A stretch of DNA of 64,000 nucleotides. Source: Saprospira grandis. Its GTDB lineage: Bacteria; Bacteroidota; Bacteroidia; Chitinophagales; Saprospiraceae. Below, piece after piece: positions 16,121-25,239 of this stretch; the stretch's first letter is position 1; every line of letters begins with the position of its first letter. A model generated the notes under the pieces. That model was not told where the DNA came from. It made no database searches and saw only the letters and a list, made by a program, of their open reading frames with translations. The stretch lies in the NCBI RefSeq assembly GCF_027594745.1, contig NZ_CP110854.1, positions 2,522,501 to 2,586,500 on the forward strand, in the 5' to 3' direction. The position numbers and the translations under genes are program-made.

Positions 16121-16576
16121 CTACTTTTTCCAGTCTACTGATTGAGGCAGTTCTGGAGGACTCGGCTTTTGCTTGGGCAAATAGATACGCAGTACCCCCG
16201 CCTCATAACTGGCCGATAGCTGGCTCGCTACAATGTCTTGCATGGGCAAGGCAAATACCCGCTCAAATTGATCATAAGCAAACTCCCGATGCAAAAATTG
16301 CGCTTCCCGAGAACGTAATGCCTGCTGGGCCGATTGCCGAGCCGCTACCCGCAAGGCCCCCGATTTCCATTCTATCACAAAGTCTTCCTGAGCAAAACCC
16401 GGCGCCGCCAATTCTAAAATATACTGATCCGATTGGACCAACAAATTGACCGCAGGCACCGACTGCGCCTGCTTGGCCTGAAATACAGACCACTCAAATA
16501 GTTTACGGGTATAAGGATCGTCAAAGTACATGGGAAAAGCAGGAAGCTTCCCCCCAGATGATGATGGTAGTTGCAT
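16121..16576 (-). CDS. Hsp20/alpha-crystallin family small heat-shock protein
   Basis: This 151-residue protein has an alpha-crystallin domain at about residues 40-140: PAVNLLVQSDQYILELAAPGF (strands 2-3), FVIEWKSGALRVAA, FLHREFAYDQFERVFALP and ASYEAGVLRIYLPKQ. The C-terminal A-G-V-L-R-I-Y-L-P motif is the hallmark. No I-x-I tail motif is evident, only PKQKPSPPELPQ, so oligomer contacts may differ. It should hold unfolded proteins as an ATP-independent chaperone. It is divergent from the 1201-residue secreted protein; an inverted repeat lies in the shared promoter region. Confidence 0.88.
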   Translation of the reverse strand: MQLPSSSGGKLPAFPMYFDDPYTRKLFEWSVFQAKQAQSVPAVNLLVQSDQYILELAAPGFAQEDFVIEWKSGALRVAARQSAQQALRSREAQFLHREFAYDQFERVFALPMQDIVASQLSASYEAGVLRIYLPKQKPSPPELPQSVDWKK

Positions 16577-16631
16577 AAGTATTTTGCTGTTTGTTTTCCA
16601 TCTACAGACGAAAAAAATACCAAGCCTAAAA

Positions 16632-16650
16632 AGCTGACGCTCTGTCAGTT
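16632..16650. promoter_or_regulatory. Inverted repeat in the divergent hsp20 promoter region
   Basis: AGCTGAC-GCTCT-GTCAGTT is a short imperfect inverted repeat between the divergent hsp20 and 1201-residue protein genes. It could be an operator, but the evidence is only symmetry and position. Confidence 0.3.
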
Positions 16651-16744
16651 TAAGCTTATATATATACGTCTTTTTGGCAGTTCTCTAGCGCTTATTACTC
16701 CTTTTAAGTTATTTTAGAGCATTCTTTCCGCCAAAACAAAGCTT

Positions 16745-19700
16745 ATGAATCAAGCCGTCAAAACAACCCTACTGCTGCTCTGCTTAACGAGCTGGGGCAG
16801 CTCCCTCTTTGCCCAAACTTGGGTCGAATTATTAGAGGATCCCGAAGTGAATTTTAATCAGGTCCAACAAGCCTTTGAAAGCCAATGGGGAAACCGCCCC
16901 TACGAAAGAGGAAAGGGCTGGAAACAGTACAAACGCTGGGAGTTCTTTATGGAAGATCGCTCTTTTCCGCATGGCAAACGCCCCCGACCCAATAAGGCCT
17001 GGGAGGAACATCTCGCCTTTAAAAATAAATACCGCCAAGGCCAAAATTGGGGCAGCCGCTCCGCCAATTGGCAGCCCCTTGGGCCAAATAACTGGACCAA
17101 TCAAACGGGCTGGAACCCCGGCAATGGCCGTATCAATTGTACCGCTACCGACCCCAATAATTCAAATGTCCTTTATGCAGGCGCCCCCTCTGGTGGCCTC
17201 TGGAAAAGCACAAATGGCGGCCAGTCTTGGAGCTGCCTAACGGACCATCTGCCCGTACTGGGTGTTTCTGCTATCCTTGTCGATCCCAATAATTCTAATC
17301 ATCTCTATATCGGCACTGGCGATGGCGATGGCTCAGATACCTATAGTATTGGCGTCCTAGAGTCAGTAGACGGCGGAGCCAATTGGTCCACTACAGGCCT
17401 GAGCTTTACGGGCCGCAACCGCCTGATCCGTAGAATGATTATGCATCCCACAAACAATCAAATTATTTTTGCCGCGACCAATAATGGAATCTATCGCACA
17501 ACAGATGGGGGGACCAACTGGAGCCGAACCCAAACGGGCAGCATGCGAGATGTAGAGTTTAAACCCGGAGACCCCAATACCGTTTATGCCTGTACCGACG
17601 AGTTTTATAAGTCTACCGATGGGGGCCAAACTTTTAGTAAGATTACGGTGGGCCTACCCGCCGCCGCCGATGTCAATAGAGCCTCTATTGCCGTTTCTCC
17701 CGCCAACCCCAATTATCTCTATATCCTTTTTGGCGCAAGTAGCGATGCCGGTTATTATGGTATTTATCGCTCTACCAATAGCGGCCAAAGTTTTAGCCTG
17801 CAATCTAATTCGCCCAATATTTTTACCTATGAAACCGACGGTAGCGGAACAGGTGGCCAAAGCTGGTATGATATGGCCCTAGCAGTATCGCCCAGCGATG
17901 CCAATGAGGTCTATGCTGGCGGGATCAATGTCTGGAAATCTAATGATGGGGGAGCCAACTGGCGCTGCCAAACGCATTGGGTCCACCCCAATAACCTCGG
18001 CTATGTACATGCCGATATCCATACCTTAGATTTCTTTGGCTCTGTTTTGCATTGCGGGAGCGATGGCGGCTTTTCTACTTCTGCCGATACCGGTGCTACT
18101 TGGACCTTCCGCTCGGCAGGGATGGAAATTACACAATTTTACCGCATTGGTGTTTCGGCCCAAAATGCCTACCGCATGATTGGTGGAGCCCAAGATAATG
18201 GTACCAATTATCTAGAAAACGGAACTTGGCTGCACGCCCTTGGTGGCGATGGCATGGAGGCCGCTATTGATCCCTCCAATAGCCAGATTATGTACGGCTG
18301 CATCCAAAATGGAACCCTCAGAAGAACCACCAATGGCGGCCAAAACTGGTCCAATATCAAACCCGCTAATGCCAATGGCGGCGCCTGGATTACCCCCTAC
18401 CAAATTAACGCCCTCGCCCCCAACGAACTCTTTGCGGGCTATGAGGAGGTCTGGAAAACTACAGACCGTGGAGATAACTGGACCCAAATATCAAATTTTG
18501 GAACGGGCTCCAATCTTCGCTATCTACATATTGCGCCCTCTAATGCAAATTATATTTATACCGGGACCTATAGCACGCTCTACCGCACAAGCGATGGGGG
18601 CCAAAACTGGTCTACGATTACCCCCAACTTGCCCAATAATTCAGCGATTAAGTATGTGGCGATTCATCCCAATAATCCCGACCAAATTTGGCTAGCCCTC
18701 TCTGGCTATAATGCTGGCGAAAAAGTAGTGAGCACTAGCGATGGGGGACAAACTTGGTCTAATGTATCTGGGAATCTACCCAATCTGCCCATCAATTGTA
18801 TTGTCTACCAAAATAACTCGCATAATGGTATTTATGTGGGGACCGACGTAGGGGTTTATTATACCGATTCTACCCTCAGCAATTGGCAGTCTTATATGAC
18901 GGGCCTTCCCAATGTTCCTGTCTATGAATTAGAAATCCATGATGGGATTGATAAAATTAGAGCAGCAACTTATGGCCGTGGCGTTTGGGAGTCTGATCTA
19001 TTTGGGAGTATCCCCACGCCTCCCACAGCAAGCTTTATGTATAATAGTCAGTTGCTTTGTGCTTTAGATTCGCTACAGTTTACCGACCTCTCTAGTAATG
19101 CTAGCCCTGGCTGGCAATGGAGCTTCCCCGGCGGGAGTCCCGCTAGCTCTACTTTAGCCAACCCCAAGGTGCATTATCCCGCCTCGGGCAGCTATACCGC
19201 CAGCCTGATTGTCCAAAACCAACATGGAGCCGATACCATACAGCAACAGGTTCAGGTTAATTATGCGCCCAATGAACTAAACCTCGTCCTCGATTTTGAT
19301 AATTATGCTTCAGAAACCTCTTGGGAGGTCTTGGACCAAAATGGCCAAGTCTTGGCCAGCGGTGGAGGCTATGCCAATGGAGCCAATAGCCAAATTGAAA
19401 ATGTCTGCCTAGGAAATGGGTGCTTTACCCTAAATGTTTATGATAGCTATGGCGATGGGATCTGTTGCAGCTACGGCAGCGGAAGCTACCAACTCCTAGA
19501 TGCCCAAGGCAATATTTTGGTCAATAGTACAGGACAGTTTACTACCCAAGAAAGTAATGCTTTTTGCCTCAACCAAAGCGCTCCTTTGGTAGCTGGAACT
19601 CCACAGGCTACGGTGGCAGGCTGCGGCCAAACTAATGCTAGCCTGACCGCTTCGGCCTCTGGTGGAGACGGAAACTATAGCTATAGCTTAGATGGGACCT

Positions 19701-20350
19701 CTTTCCAAGCCAATGCAGTCTTTAATAATTTGGCTGCAGGTAATTATACGGTCTATGTACAAGATGGGCAAGGCCAACAAAGTAGCACGACCATTCAAAT
19801 TACAGAACAACAAGCTCCTACGGCCCAAATTAGTAGCAGTAGTACACAGTTGTATTTGGACCAAGGGGCGACCATCAATTTACAGTCGGTGCTCTCTACA
19901 AATGCAGCTAGCTACCAATGGAACCTAGGCGATGGCAATACTAGCGGCTTGGCTAGCCTCAGCCATAGCTATAGCCAAGCGGGGCAGTTTTGGGTGGTCC
20001 TTAGCGCTCTTCGCGATAATTGTAGCGATCAAGATAGCCTTTTGGTCACCGTAGATCTTACTAATGCCGTTAGCCAATCGGCTAAGCCCGAACTAGCTCT
20101 AGCGTTGTTCCCGCATCCCGTTCAAACTAGCTTGCAGTTTACACTCGAGCTACCCCAACAACAAGATAAGATGGAAATCTTTATCCATAATGCTTTGGGG
20201 CAGTTGATGTATTGGGAGGAAGTGGAACAACCCCAAACCGAGCTCCAACGCCAAATTCATCTGGGCAATCAAGCTAATGGTGCCTATATTCTAAGTATCA
20301 AAACAGATGACTTTAGTTATTCTAAGCCCTTTATTAAGGCCGCCCCTTAA
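16745..20350 (+). CDS. Large secreted BNR/sortilin-propeller protein with PKD and type IX sorting domains
   Basis: This 1201-residue protein has a signal peptide (residues 1-24, ending LFAQ). Residues about 110-760 carry many BNR/Asp-box copies of the S/T-x-N-G-G-x-x-W type (KSTNGGQSW, RTTDGGTNW, KSTDGGQTF, RTSDGGQNW, STSDGGQTW), as in VPS10/sortilin-like beta propellers and glycoside hydrolases of the xyloglucanase type. A PKD domain follows (FTDLSSNASPGWQWSFPGG), then a SprB-like repeat (GDGNYSYSLDGTSF), a second PKD-like unit (YQWNLGDGNTSGLASLSH), and a type IX sorting domain (LFPHPVQTSLQFTL to the end). It is probably a surface or secreted adhesin or glycan-binding protein. No catalytic residues can be named. 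A perfect palindromic terminator follows. Confidence 0.85.
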   Translation: MNQAVKTTLLLLCLTSWGSSLFAQTWVELLEDPEVNFNQVQQAFESQWGNRPYERGKGWKQYKRWEFFMEDRSFPHGKRPRPNKAWEEHLAFKNKYRQGQNWGSRSANWQPLGPNNWTNQTGWNPGNGRINCTATDPNNSNVLYAGAPSGGLWKSTNGGQSWSCLTDHLPVLGVSAILVDPNNSNHLYIGTGDGDGSDTYSIGVLESVDGGANWSTTGLSFTGRNRLIRRMIMHPTNNQIIFAATNNGIYRTTDGGTNWSRTQTGSMRDVEFKPGDPNTVYACTDEFYKSTDGGQTFSKITVGLPAAADVNRASIAVSPANPNYLYILFGASSDAGYYGIYRSTNSGQSFSLQSNSPNIFTYETDGSGTGGQSWYDMALAVSPSDANEVYAGGINVWKSNDGGANWRCQTHWVHPNNLGYVHADIHTLDFFGSVLHCGSDGGFSTSADTGATWTFRSAGMEITQFYRIGVSAQNAYRMIGGAQDNGTNYLENGTWLHALGGDGMEAAIDPSNSQIMYGCIQNGTLRRTTNGGQNWSNIKPANANGGAWITPYQINALAPNELFAGYEEVWKTTDRGDNWTQISNFGTGSNLRYLHIAPSNANYIYTGTYSTLYRTSDGGQNWSTITPNLPNNSAIKYVAIHPNNPDQIWLALSGYNAGEKVVSTSDGGQTWSNVSGNLPNLPINCIVYQNNSHNGIYVGTDVGVYYTDSTLSNWQSYMTGLPNVPVYELEIHDGIDKIRAATYGRGVWESDLFGSIPTPPTASFMYNSQLLCALDSLQFTDLSSNASPGWQWSFPGGSPASSTLANPKVHYPASGSYTASLIVQNQHGADTIQQQVQVNYAPNELNLVLDFDNYASETSWEVLDQNGQVLASGGGYANGANSQIENVCLGNGCFTLNVYDSYGDGICCSYGSGSYQLLDAQGNILVNSTGQFTTQESNAFCLNQSAPLVAGTPQATVAGCGQTNASLTASASGGDGNYSYSLDGTSFQANAVFNNLAAGNYTVYVQDGQGQQSSTTIQITEQQAPTAQISSSSTQLYLDQGATINLQSVLSTNAASYQWNLGDGNTSGLASLSHSYSQAGQFWVVLSALRDNCSDQDSLLVTVDLTNAVSQSAKPELALALFPHPVQTSLQFTLELPQQQDKMEIFIHNALGQLMYWEEVEQPQTELQRQIHLGNQANGAYILSIKTDDFSYSKPFIKAAP

Positions 20351-20395
20351 TCTAGTCAATCACTAAATTTTATGGGCCAAGTACTGGCCCTGCCT

Positions 20396-20429
20396 AGCGG
20401 CAGTCGATTTAAATCGACTGCCGCTTTTT
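20396..20429 (+). terminator. Perfect palindromic terminator
   Basis: AGCGGCAGTCGATTT directly joined to its reverse complement (30-bp perfect palindrome) followed by TTTT, 45 bases after the stop at 20350. Confidence 0.85.
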
Positions 20430-20568
20430 GTTTCTGCAGAATAGCTTCCTCCAACTGGAATATGCCGTTTTGCAACTGCAGAATAGGGCAAAAAGGTTTT
20501 GATGAGGTGTTTGTCCTTCGGCCATGGCGGCTTTGCCGCTATCTGTAGCCCTAAAGGCCGCAGATCCT

Positions 20569-20590
20569 AGAGCTGTAGGTTTCAACCTAC
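20569..20590. repeat. Inverted repeat upstream of R7
   Basis: CTGTAGGTT-TC-AACCTACAG forms a stem of nine pairs in the 5' flank of R7. It belongs to a GC-rich leader (20521-20620) containing further small hairpins such as GGCGGC-TTT-GCCGC and GGCCC-GAA-GGGCC. Confidence 0.6.
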
Positions 20591-20620
20591 AGGCCCATAT
20601 AGCAGGCCCGAAGGGCCGCA

Positions 20621-20746
20621 GGCCTAGCGATGTGCAGCAGTGGCCGTCAGGCCAGACCCAGCGGGCGAAGCCCGCGCAGGGCCGAGCAAACCTGCGAGCT
20701 GCGAAACGTAGCGCCGCAAGGCGAAGCCGCAGCGGAGGCCCCAAAA
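20621..20746 (+). repeat. R7: structured GC-rich intergenic element, subtype A
   Basis: Starts GGCCTAGCGATGTGCAG, ends GGAGGCCCCAAAA. Hairpin 1 TGGCC-GTCA-GGCCA, hairpin 2 GCGGGC-GAA-GCCCGC, constant block in the GAGCAAACCTGCGAGC form. Between convergent genes, ending 8 bases from the next stop codon. Confidence 0.88.
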
Positions 20747-20754
20747 CAGCAGTA

Positions 20755-22695
20755 TTATCGCCAATTTTTCTTAATAAACTGCCTTAATCGTTTGGCATGA
20801 GCGGCAGCGCCAAATTCTCCAGCTTTCTTTTGTTGTTTGCGCCATTTATTCATGTTTCGGAGCAATTTGCGTTTAATTTTCCGCTGATAGGGTTGTTGAA
20901 TAATCGTAGAAATGGCGGCTTCTAGGTGTTCGCTATGGTCTTCTTTGTAGTATTGCCATTCTAGGGCATAGCTTTGGCTGGCGGCCTTCCAGATGGCCAA
21001 AACATCTTGGCTAGCGCGGCTTTGGCCCAGCCAATAATAGCATTGTTGGATCACGGCAGCCGTATCGCCTAGGGCGGCTAATTCATTTACATTTTGTTCG
21101 TAATAGGCGAGCCCCTGGGCAAAATTTCCTGCTCGGCAGGCGAGGCCAGCACGGCTCAGGCGGCACCAATTGCGGAGCTTTTGAAAGCCGTATTGGTCGG
21201 CCAATTGGACCCATCGACTGGCCCAGCGATCATAGTCTTGATCTTGAGCAAGGGCATAGTAGTAGGGGGCTTGGTGGTACCAGGGAATATAGCTGTCGTA
21301 GAGCAGTTCATCGGCTGGATTTTGGAGATAGGGGGGGAGGTAGCGGCAATAATAATCCTCAAAATACTGATCGGCTTTTTCCCATTGGCCCATATTGCGG
21401 TATTTGCCCGAGAGGCTGAGGCCCATACTTTGGATGGTGGCCGTATCTTTTGTGCGTAGGGCCTGCTCGGTCCAGCGGTCCAAAACGAGTAGGGAATCCC
21501 CTTGACTGGGGGCATATTTGAGCTGATAGGCATAGGGCAGATAGTGCTCCCACTTAAAGTAAAACTCATCTTGGCCCCAGCTCTCTAGATGCGTAAAGAC
21601 CAGCTCCTCAAAGCAAGTTTGCATAAAATCGCGGGCATCGGCCTCGCCTTGGTAGAGGCGGCAAGTACGGAGCAAATAACTACTGGCCTCTCTCCAGCGG
21701 GGTTTGGGGCAATACTTTTTGAGATTTTTATACCAGCGGACCGCATAGGGCTTGGCCTGGGCCCAAGAATGCGACTCCATCATGGCCCAGCGATAGGGCG
21801 AGCGGCTAGCATCCTCCCAAAGTTGGGGTAAATCGGCATTGGGCAGGTAAACTTCCTCATAAAAAGCTAGGGCAGGTTCGGGCTCCTCCAATTGGATCAG
21901 GGTTTCCATGGCCCGCCAAAGCTGCACAGGCTGCAGGCGGTCCAAATCGCTGCGGCCAACCTCCAAAATGCGTTTATAAAACTGCGCCAGCTGAGCATCC
22001 TCTTCTAGACTATCGTAAACATCGGCCAGTCGCCACTCTACATAATAAAGTGGGTCCTTGCGCTGCATTCTGATCTCAAAACAGCGCTCAAAATGATGCA
22101 CAGCCTCCTCCAGATAATCGGTATCATAGAGGGCCAAGCCCCAATGCGCTCGAATACTCGCCTCATAATCTAGGGCATCTAGTTCGGGCAGCTCCTTGGC
22201 CCAAAGCAGCAGGCTGTCGCCATAATGGTTAAAGTTTTGGATGCTCGGAAAGCGTTGTAGATAGGCCTCCCAATGCCACAAAAGCGTTTTTTTGTCCCAT
22301 TGCAACATCCGCAAAAGCTCCGCATCCAAATCGTCTTGTTCTTCTTTGCTCAACCATTGTTTGAGGTACTTTGCATAGGTTTTGGGCCGATGATAACAGA
22401 CCGAAGACTCAAAATCAGAAAGCAGGCGAATCGACAAAGCCGCCGAGCTCAACAGCTTTTTATCGCTTAGCTCCATGCGCTCTAGCTCGAGCATAGAAGC
22501 GGCAGCATGAATCAGGGCCTCCCAATCAATTTCGCTGCAATAAACAGGGCTTTGCCCCATCCGAACAGATTGCAAAGGGCTGGCCTCGGCCGTTAATTTG
22601 AGCAGTTTGGGGTCCTCGGTGGGAAATTGATCTATTTTTTGGGCCATTAAGGGTAAAAAAAGAAGAAAAAAAAGAGACAAAAATAAGTAACGCAT
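20755..22695 (-). CDS. Secreted helical-repeat protein of unknown function
   Basis: This 646-residue protein has a signal peptide (FLSLFFLLFLPLMAQ). The rest is nearly all alpha-helical and rich in Trp, Tyr, Leu and Ala, with TPR-like helix pairs such as LGLALYDTDYLEEAVHHFERC, NMGQWEKADQYFEDYY and AGLACRAGNFAQGLAYYEQ. No enzyme motif is seen. It ends in a basic stretch (KIKRKLLRNMNKWRKQQKK). It is probably a periplasmic or outer-membrane-associated scaffold. It stands alone between R7 and the divergent DUF3127 gene. I do not recognise a named family. Confidence 0.7.
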   Translation of the reverse strand: MRYLFLSLFFLLFLPLMAQKIDQFPTEDPKLLKLTAEASPLQSVRMGQSPVYCSEIDWEALIHAAASMLELERMELSDKKLLSSAALSIRLLSDFESSVCYHRPKTYAKYLKQWLSKEEQDDLDAELLRMLQWDKKTLLWHWEAYLQRFPSIQNFNHYGDSLLLWAKELPELDALDYEASIRAHWGLALYDTDYLEEAVHHFERCFEIRMQRKDPLYYVEWRLADVYDSLEEDAQLAQFYKRILEVGRSDLDRLQPVQLWRAMETLIQLEEPEPALAFYEEVYLPNADLPQLWEDASRSPYRWAMMESHSWAQAKPYAVRWYKNLKKYCPKPRWREASSYLLRTCRLYQGEADARDFMQTCFEELVFTHLESWGQDEFYFKWEHYLPYAYQLKYAPSQGDSLLVLDRWTEQALRTKDTATIQSMGLSLSGKYRNMGQWEKADQYFEDYYCRYLPPYLQNPADELLYDSYIPWYHQAPYYYALAQDQDYDRWASRWVQLADQYGFQKLRNWCRLSRAGLACRAGNFAQGLAYYEQNVNELAALGDTAAVIQQCYYWLGQSRASQDVLAIWKAASQSYALEWQYYKEDHSEHLEAAISTIIQQPYQRKIKRKLLRNMNKWRKQQKKAGEFGAAAHAKRLRQFIKKNWR

Positions 22696-22717
22696 AGATT
22701 AATTGTTTTTATGGGCG

Positions 22718-22725
22718 TATCTTTG
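22718..22725 (+). promoter_or_regulatory. -7 box upstream of the DUF3127 gene
   Basis: TATCTTTG fits TAnnTTTG, 80 bases before the ATG at 22805. A TTG lies 13 bases upstream, closer than the usual -33 spacing. Confidence 0.35.
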
Positions 22726-22804
22726 GGGCAGCGGCTTGCCCAAATTACGGAAAATGCCGTTATTGAGCACTTACTTTTTAGCGTAACAATTGAATTGAAA
22801 TACT

Positions 22805-23170
22805 ATGGATGCCAATCTGATCTATGAAGGGAAGATTATCAAAATTGAAGATACTCAACAGGTCACAGACCGCTTTAAGAAGCGTGCCTTTGTTGTAGAA
22901 ACTGACGAGAACTACTCGCAGCTCATTCAGGCCGAACTCACTCAAGATAAATGTAGCCTGATCGATGACTACAAAGTAGGCGATAAGGTGCGTGTACACT
23001 TTAATATCCGTGGCCGCGAGTGGAATGGCCGCTATTTTACCAACCTCAATGCCTGGCGCCTAGAGCGTGTCGGCGCTCCCGCTGCCAATAACGCCCCCGT
23101 TGGCGACCTTCCCCCTCCCCCCGAAGAGGATGCCGTAGGCAATGATTATGAAGATGATTTGCCCTTTTAA
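22805..23170 (+). CDS. DUF3127 protein, OB-fold-like, with SSB-type C-terminal tip
   Basis: This 121-residue protein matches the DUF3127 family of Bacteroidota: YEGKIIKIEDTQQVTDRFKKRAFVVET, then VGDKVRVHFNIRGREWNGRYFTNLNAWRLE. The strand pattern is that of an OB fold. The C-terminus is a proline-rich linker followed by EDDLPF. This closely resembles the acidic tip of single-stranded DNA-binding protein (DDDIPF), which recruits repair and replication partners. That suggests a nucleic-acid role or competition for SSB partners; no function has been shown that I know of. The gene is single, and R8 and a terminator follow. Confidence 0.85.
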   Translation: MDANLIYEGKIIKIEDTQQVTDRFKKRAFVVETDENYSQLIQAELTQDKCSLIDDYKVGDKVRVHFNIRGREWNGRYFTNLNAWRLERVGAPAANNAPVGDLPPPPEEDAVGNDYEDDLPF

Positions 23171-23179
23171 TATAAGAAG

Positions 23180-23210
23180 AGACCTAGCTGATTGGCTGGG
23201 TCTTTTTTTT
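23180..23210 (+). terminator. Terminator after the DUF3127 gene
   Basis: GACCTAGCTGATTGGCTGGGTC hairpin (GACCTAGC/GCTGGGTC with a G-U pair) followed by eight T. Confidence 0.8.
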
Positions 23211-23373
23211 GGGGCTGCCCCGCCCTGCGGGCGGGTCGGGCTGGGTACTCCCGTTGGTCGTCGAACTGGCGCCCCTTCGGGGCTGGTTGTCGCAGCTCGC
23301 TGTTCGCTCGGCCCTGCAGCGCTTTCAGCGCTTTGGTCTGGCCCTGCGGGCCACTGCTATCCATCCCTCAGCC
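23211..23373 (-). repeat. R8: structured GC-rich intergenic element, subtype B with insertion
   Basis: Sense strand is minus. Closing stem GGCTG/CAGCC. Hairpin 1 TGGCCC-GCA-... is shortened to GGCCC-GCA-GGGCC, hairpin 2 AGCGCT-GAA-AGCGCT, last hairpin CCCGCC-CGCA-GGGCGGG. About 50 extra bases sit between the constant block and the last hairpin; they contain GCCCC-GAA-GGGGC and CAGTTCGACGACCAACGGG, the latter recurring near 48857. Confidence 0.85.
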
Positions 23374-23694
23374 AGATTTAATTGCGCTGCTTTGGCTATA
23401 GTTTGCTATGAATTTTTGGCTAGACTAGCTATTTTTTAAGGGCATAGCCTTCGCTATGGCTGAGAAAAATAGGGCCGACTAGCGGAAAATTGCTGCAAAC
23501 TATAAAAGTGAGTGCATTTAAATTTGGCTATGGCCTGCGGCGGCTTTGCCGCCTGCTAGACGCAGAAGGGCCAAAAACTACAAAAAGATCAATAGTAGCG
23601 ATAAAAAAATTGTACAATCAAATAGAGCTTTGTATTTTGAGCCCAGTTTTTAACGCAGCCCAACAGAGTTAGGCTATAAACAGAAACAGCAACT
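23374..23694. other. Gap before pdhB with an isolated element module
   Basis: At 23531-23566 there is a hairpin GGCGGC-TTT-GCCGCC followed by TGCTAGACGCAG, which resembles the 5' extensions of R2, R4 and R9 but has no element core. At 23441-23460 GCATAGCC-TTC-GCTATGGC forms another hairpin. No gene is evident. Confidence 0.5.
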
Positions 23695-24681
23695 ATGGCA
23701 ACAAGACAGATTCGTTTGCGCGAAGCCTTGCGAGAAGCAATGGTAGAAGAAATGCGCCGAGATGAAAATGTATTCTTGATGGGCGAGGAAGTCGCTCAAT
23801 ATAATGGAGCCTATAAGGTCAGCCAAGGCATGCTCGATGAATTTGGGGCAAAGCGAGTTATTGATACCCCCATTGCCGAACTCGGCTTTGCGGCTATTGG
23901 TACTGGTGCAGCTATGGCGGGCTTGCGTCCAATTGTAGAATTTATGACTTGGAACTTTGCGGTTTTGGCTTTTGACCAAATCGTCAACCATGCCGCCAAG
24001 ATTTTGCATATGTCTGGCGGACAAATTAAATGCCCTATTGTTTTCCGTGGCCCTTCTGGTGCAGCTGGACAATTGGCGCAGCAGCACTCTCAAACCTTTG
24101 AGAGCTGGATGGGGCAGGTCCCTGGCCTCAAGGTAATCTCTACGGTAGATCCCTATGATGCTAAGGGTCTTCTAAAAGCCGCTATCCGCGATGAGGATCC
24201 CGTTTGTTTTATGGAGTCGGAATTGGCTTATTCTAATATGGGCGAAGTACCCGAGGAGGAGTATATTCTCCCCATCGGTAAGGCGGCCGTTAAGCGAGAA
24301 GGAACCGATGTGACTATTGTCTCTTATAACAAAATGATGTTGGTGGCTCAAGCCGCTGCCGATGAATTGGCCAAAGAGGGCATTTCTGCGGAGGTAATTG
24401 ACCTGAGAACCATTCGTCCTTTGGATATTGATACCATTGTCGCTTCGGTTAAAAAGACCAACCGCCTGCTGGTGGTTGATGAGTCTTGGCCTTATGCTTC
24501 TGTATCTTCAGAAATTGCTTATGTCATTCAGCGCCATGCTTTTGACTACCTAGATGCGCCCGTTATGCGCATCAATTCTGCCGATACTTCTTTGGGCTAT
24601 TCTTCTGTATATGTAGATGAGTATATGCCCAATCCCGCCAGAGTCGTAAAAGCGGCCAAAGCCGTTATGTACAAGCTCTAA
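23695..24681 (+). CDS. pdhB: Pyruvate dehydrogenase E1 component, beta subunit
   Basis: This 328-residue subunit pairs with E1 alpha to decarboxylate pyruvate with thiamine diphosphate and pass acetyl groups to E2. It shows LREALREAMVEEMRRDENVFLMGEEV (with the conserved Glu that activates the cofactor), RVIDTPIAELGFAAIGTGAAMAGLRPIVEFM, FRGPSGAAGQLAQQHSQTFE and the C-terminal DEYMPNP. The length is that of the heterotetrameric type. The alpha subunit and E2 are not adjacent, a split arrangement common in Bacteroidota. It ends in a clear terminator. It could in principle be the branched-chain homologue, but the motifs favour pyruvate. Confidence 0.93.
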   Translation: MATRQIRLREALREAMVEEMRRDENVFLMGEEVAQYNGAYKVSQGMLDEFGAKRVIDTPIAELGFAAIGTGAAMAGLRPIVEFMTWNFAVLAFDQIVNHAAKILHMSGGQIKCPIVFRGPSGAAGQLAQQHSQTFESWMGQVPGLKVISTVDPYDAKGLLKAAIRDEDPVCFMESELAYSNMGEVPEEEYILPIGKAAVKREGTDVTIVSYNKMMLVAQAAADELAKEGISAEVIDLRTIRPLDIDTIVASVKKTNRLLVVDESWPYASVSSEIAYVIQRHAFDYLDAPVMRINSADTSLGYSSVYVDEYMPNPARVVKAAKAVMYKL

Positions 24682-24710
24682 AAGGCGTAGATCAGTGGAC
24701 AAAAGATAGA

Positions 24711-24737
24711 AAGGCTCCTTAGTGGAGCCTTTTTTTT
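24711..24737 (+). terminator. Terminator after pdhB
   Basis: AAGGCTCC-TTAGT-GGAGCCTT followed by six T, 30 bases after the stop. Confidence 0.9.
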
Positions 24738-24794
24738 GCTGAAGTTTTCGCTTTCATCAAAAGCTTCCCTAACTTTCTAGAAAATACACTAGCT

Positions 24795-25166
24795 ATGAAC
24801 TACCTCAAATCAAGTCTATTGCTCTTGGCCCTTGCACTTTTTGTGGCCTGTAGTGGCGATAGCATCAATTATGCAGAAAAACTAGAAGGAAAATGGGAAT
24901 TGAGCAATGTGAGTGCTATTCTCAAAGCAGGCTATGGCGGCAACTACGATTTTGAGGCCCTCAATGCGGGCTATCTCAAGTTTAATGCAAATGGCAGCTA
25001 TGAGAGCAAAATTGACCAGTTGGAGAATAAGGGCCAATGGGAGGTTGCCCAAGATGGCAGCTTTATCCAGCTCAAAGCCGATAGCCTCCCCTTTGATGAT
25101 AAATTAAAGCTTCGTTTTGAAAACGAACGTAGTATTTTCATCTATAATAATGGCAAAGAGTATTAG
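24795..25166 (+). CDS. Lipocalin-like lipoprotein
   Basis: This 123-residue protein has a lipoprotein signal (LLLLALALFVAC, lipidated Cys19, then SGD). The mature part starts LEGKWELSNVSA and continues YLKFNANGSYESKI, GQWEVAQDGSFIQLK and LKLRFENERSIFIYN. This is the G-x-W and strand order of small lipocalin-like domains common in Bacteroidota. The ligand is unknown. It is a single-gene unit closed by a bidirectional terminator shared with the convergent DUF4835 gene. Confidence 0.75.
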   Translation: MNYLKSSLLLLALALFVACSGDSINYAEKLEGKWELSNVSAILKAGYGGNYDFEALNAGYLKFNANGSYESKIDQLENKGQWEVAQDGSFIQLKADSLPFDDKLKLRFENERSIFIYNNGKEY

Positions 25167-25194
25167 TTTAAGAAGCTGAACTAATTTGGGCCAA

Positions 25195-25228
25195 AAAAAG
25201 GGCTGCCGAATCTTCGGCAGCCCTTTTT
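25195..25228. terminator. Bidirectional terminator
   Basis: AAAAAGGGCTGCCGAA-TC-TTCGGCAGCCCTTTTT is symmetric with T runs on both strands and lies between convergent genes. Confidence 0.92.
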
Positions 25229-25239
25229 GCATGCTAGTC

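Noticed and set aside
23211..23439. Short frames in the element and the gap after R8
   Set aside because: Low-complexity Arg/Gly/Pro/Ala translations of GC-rich repeats in several frames; no family.
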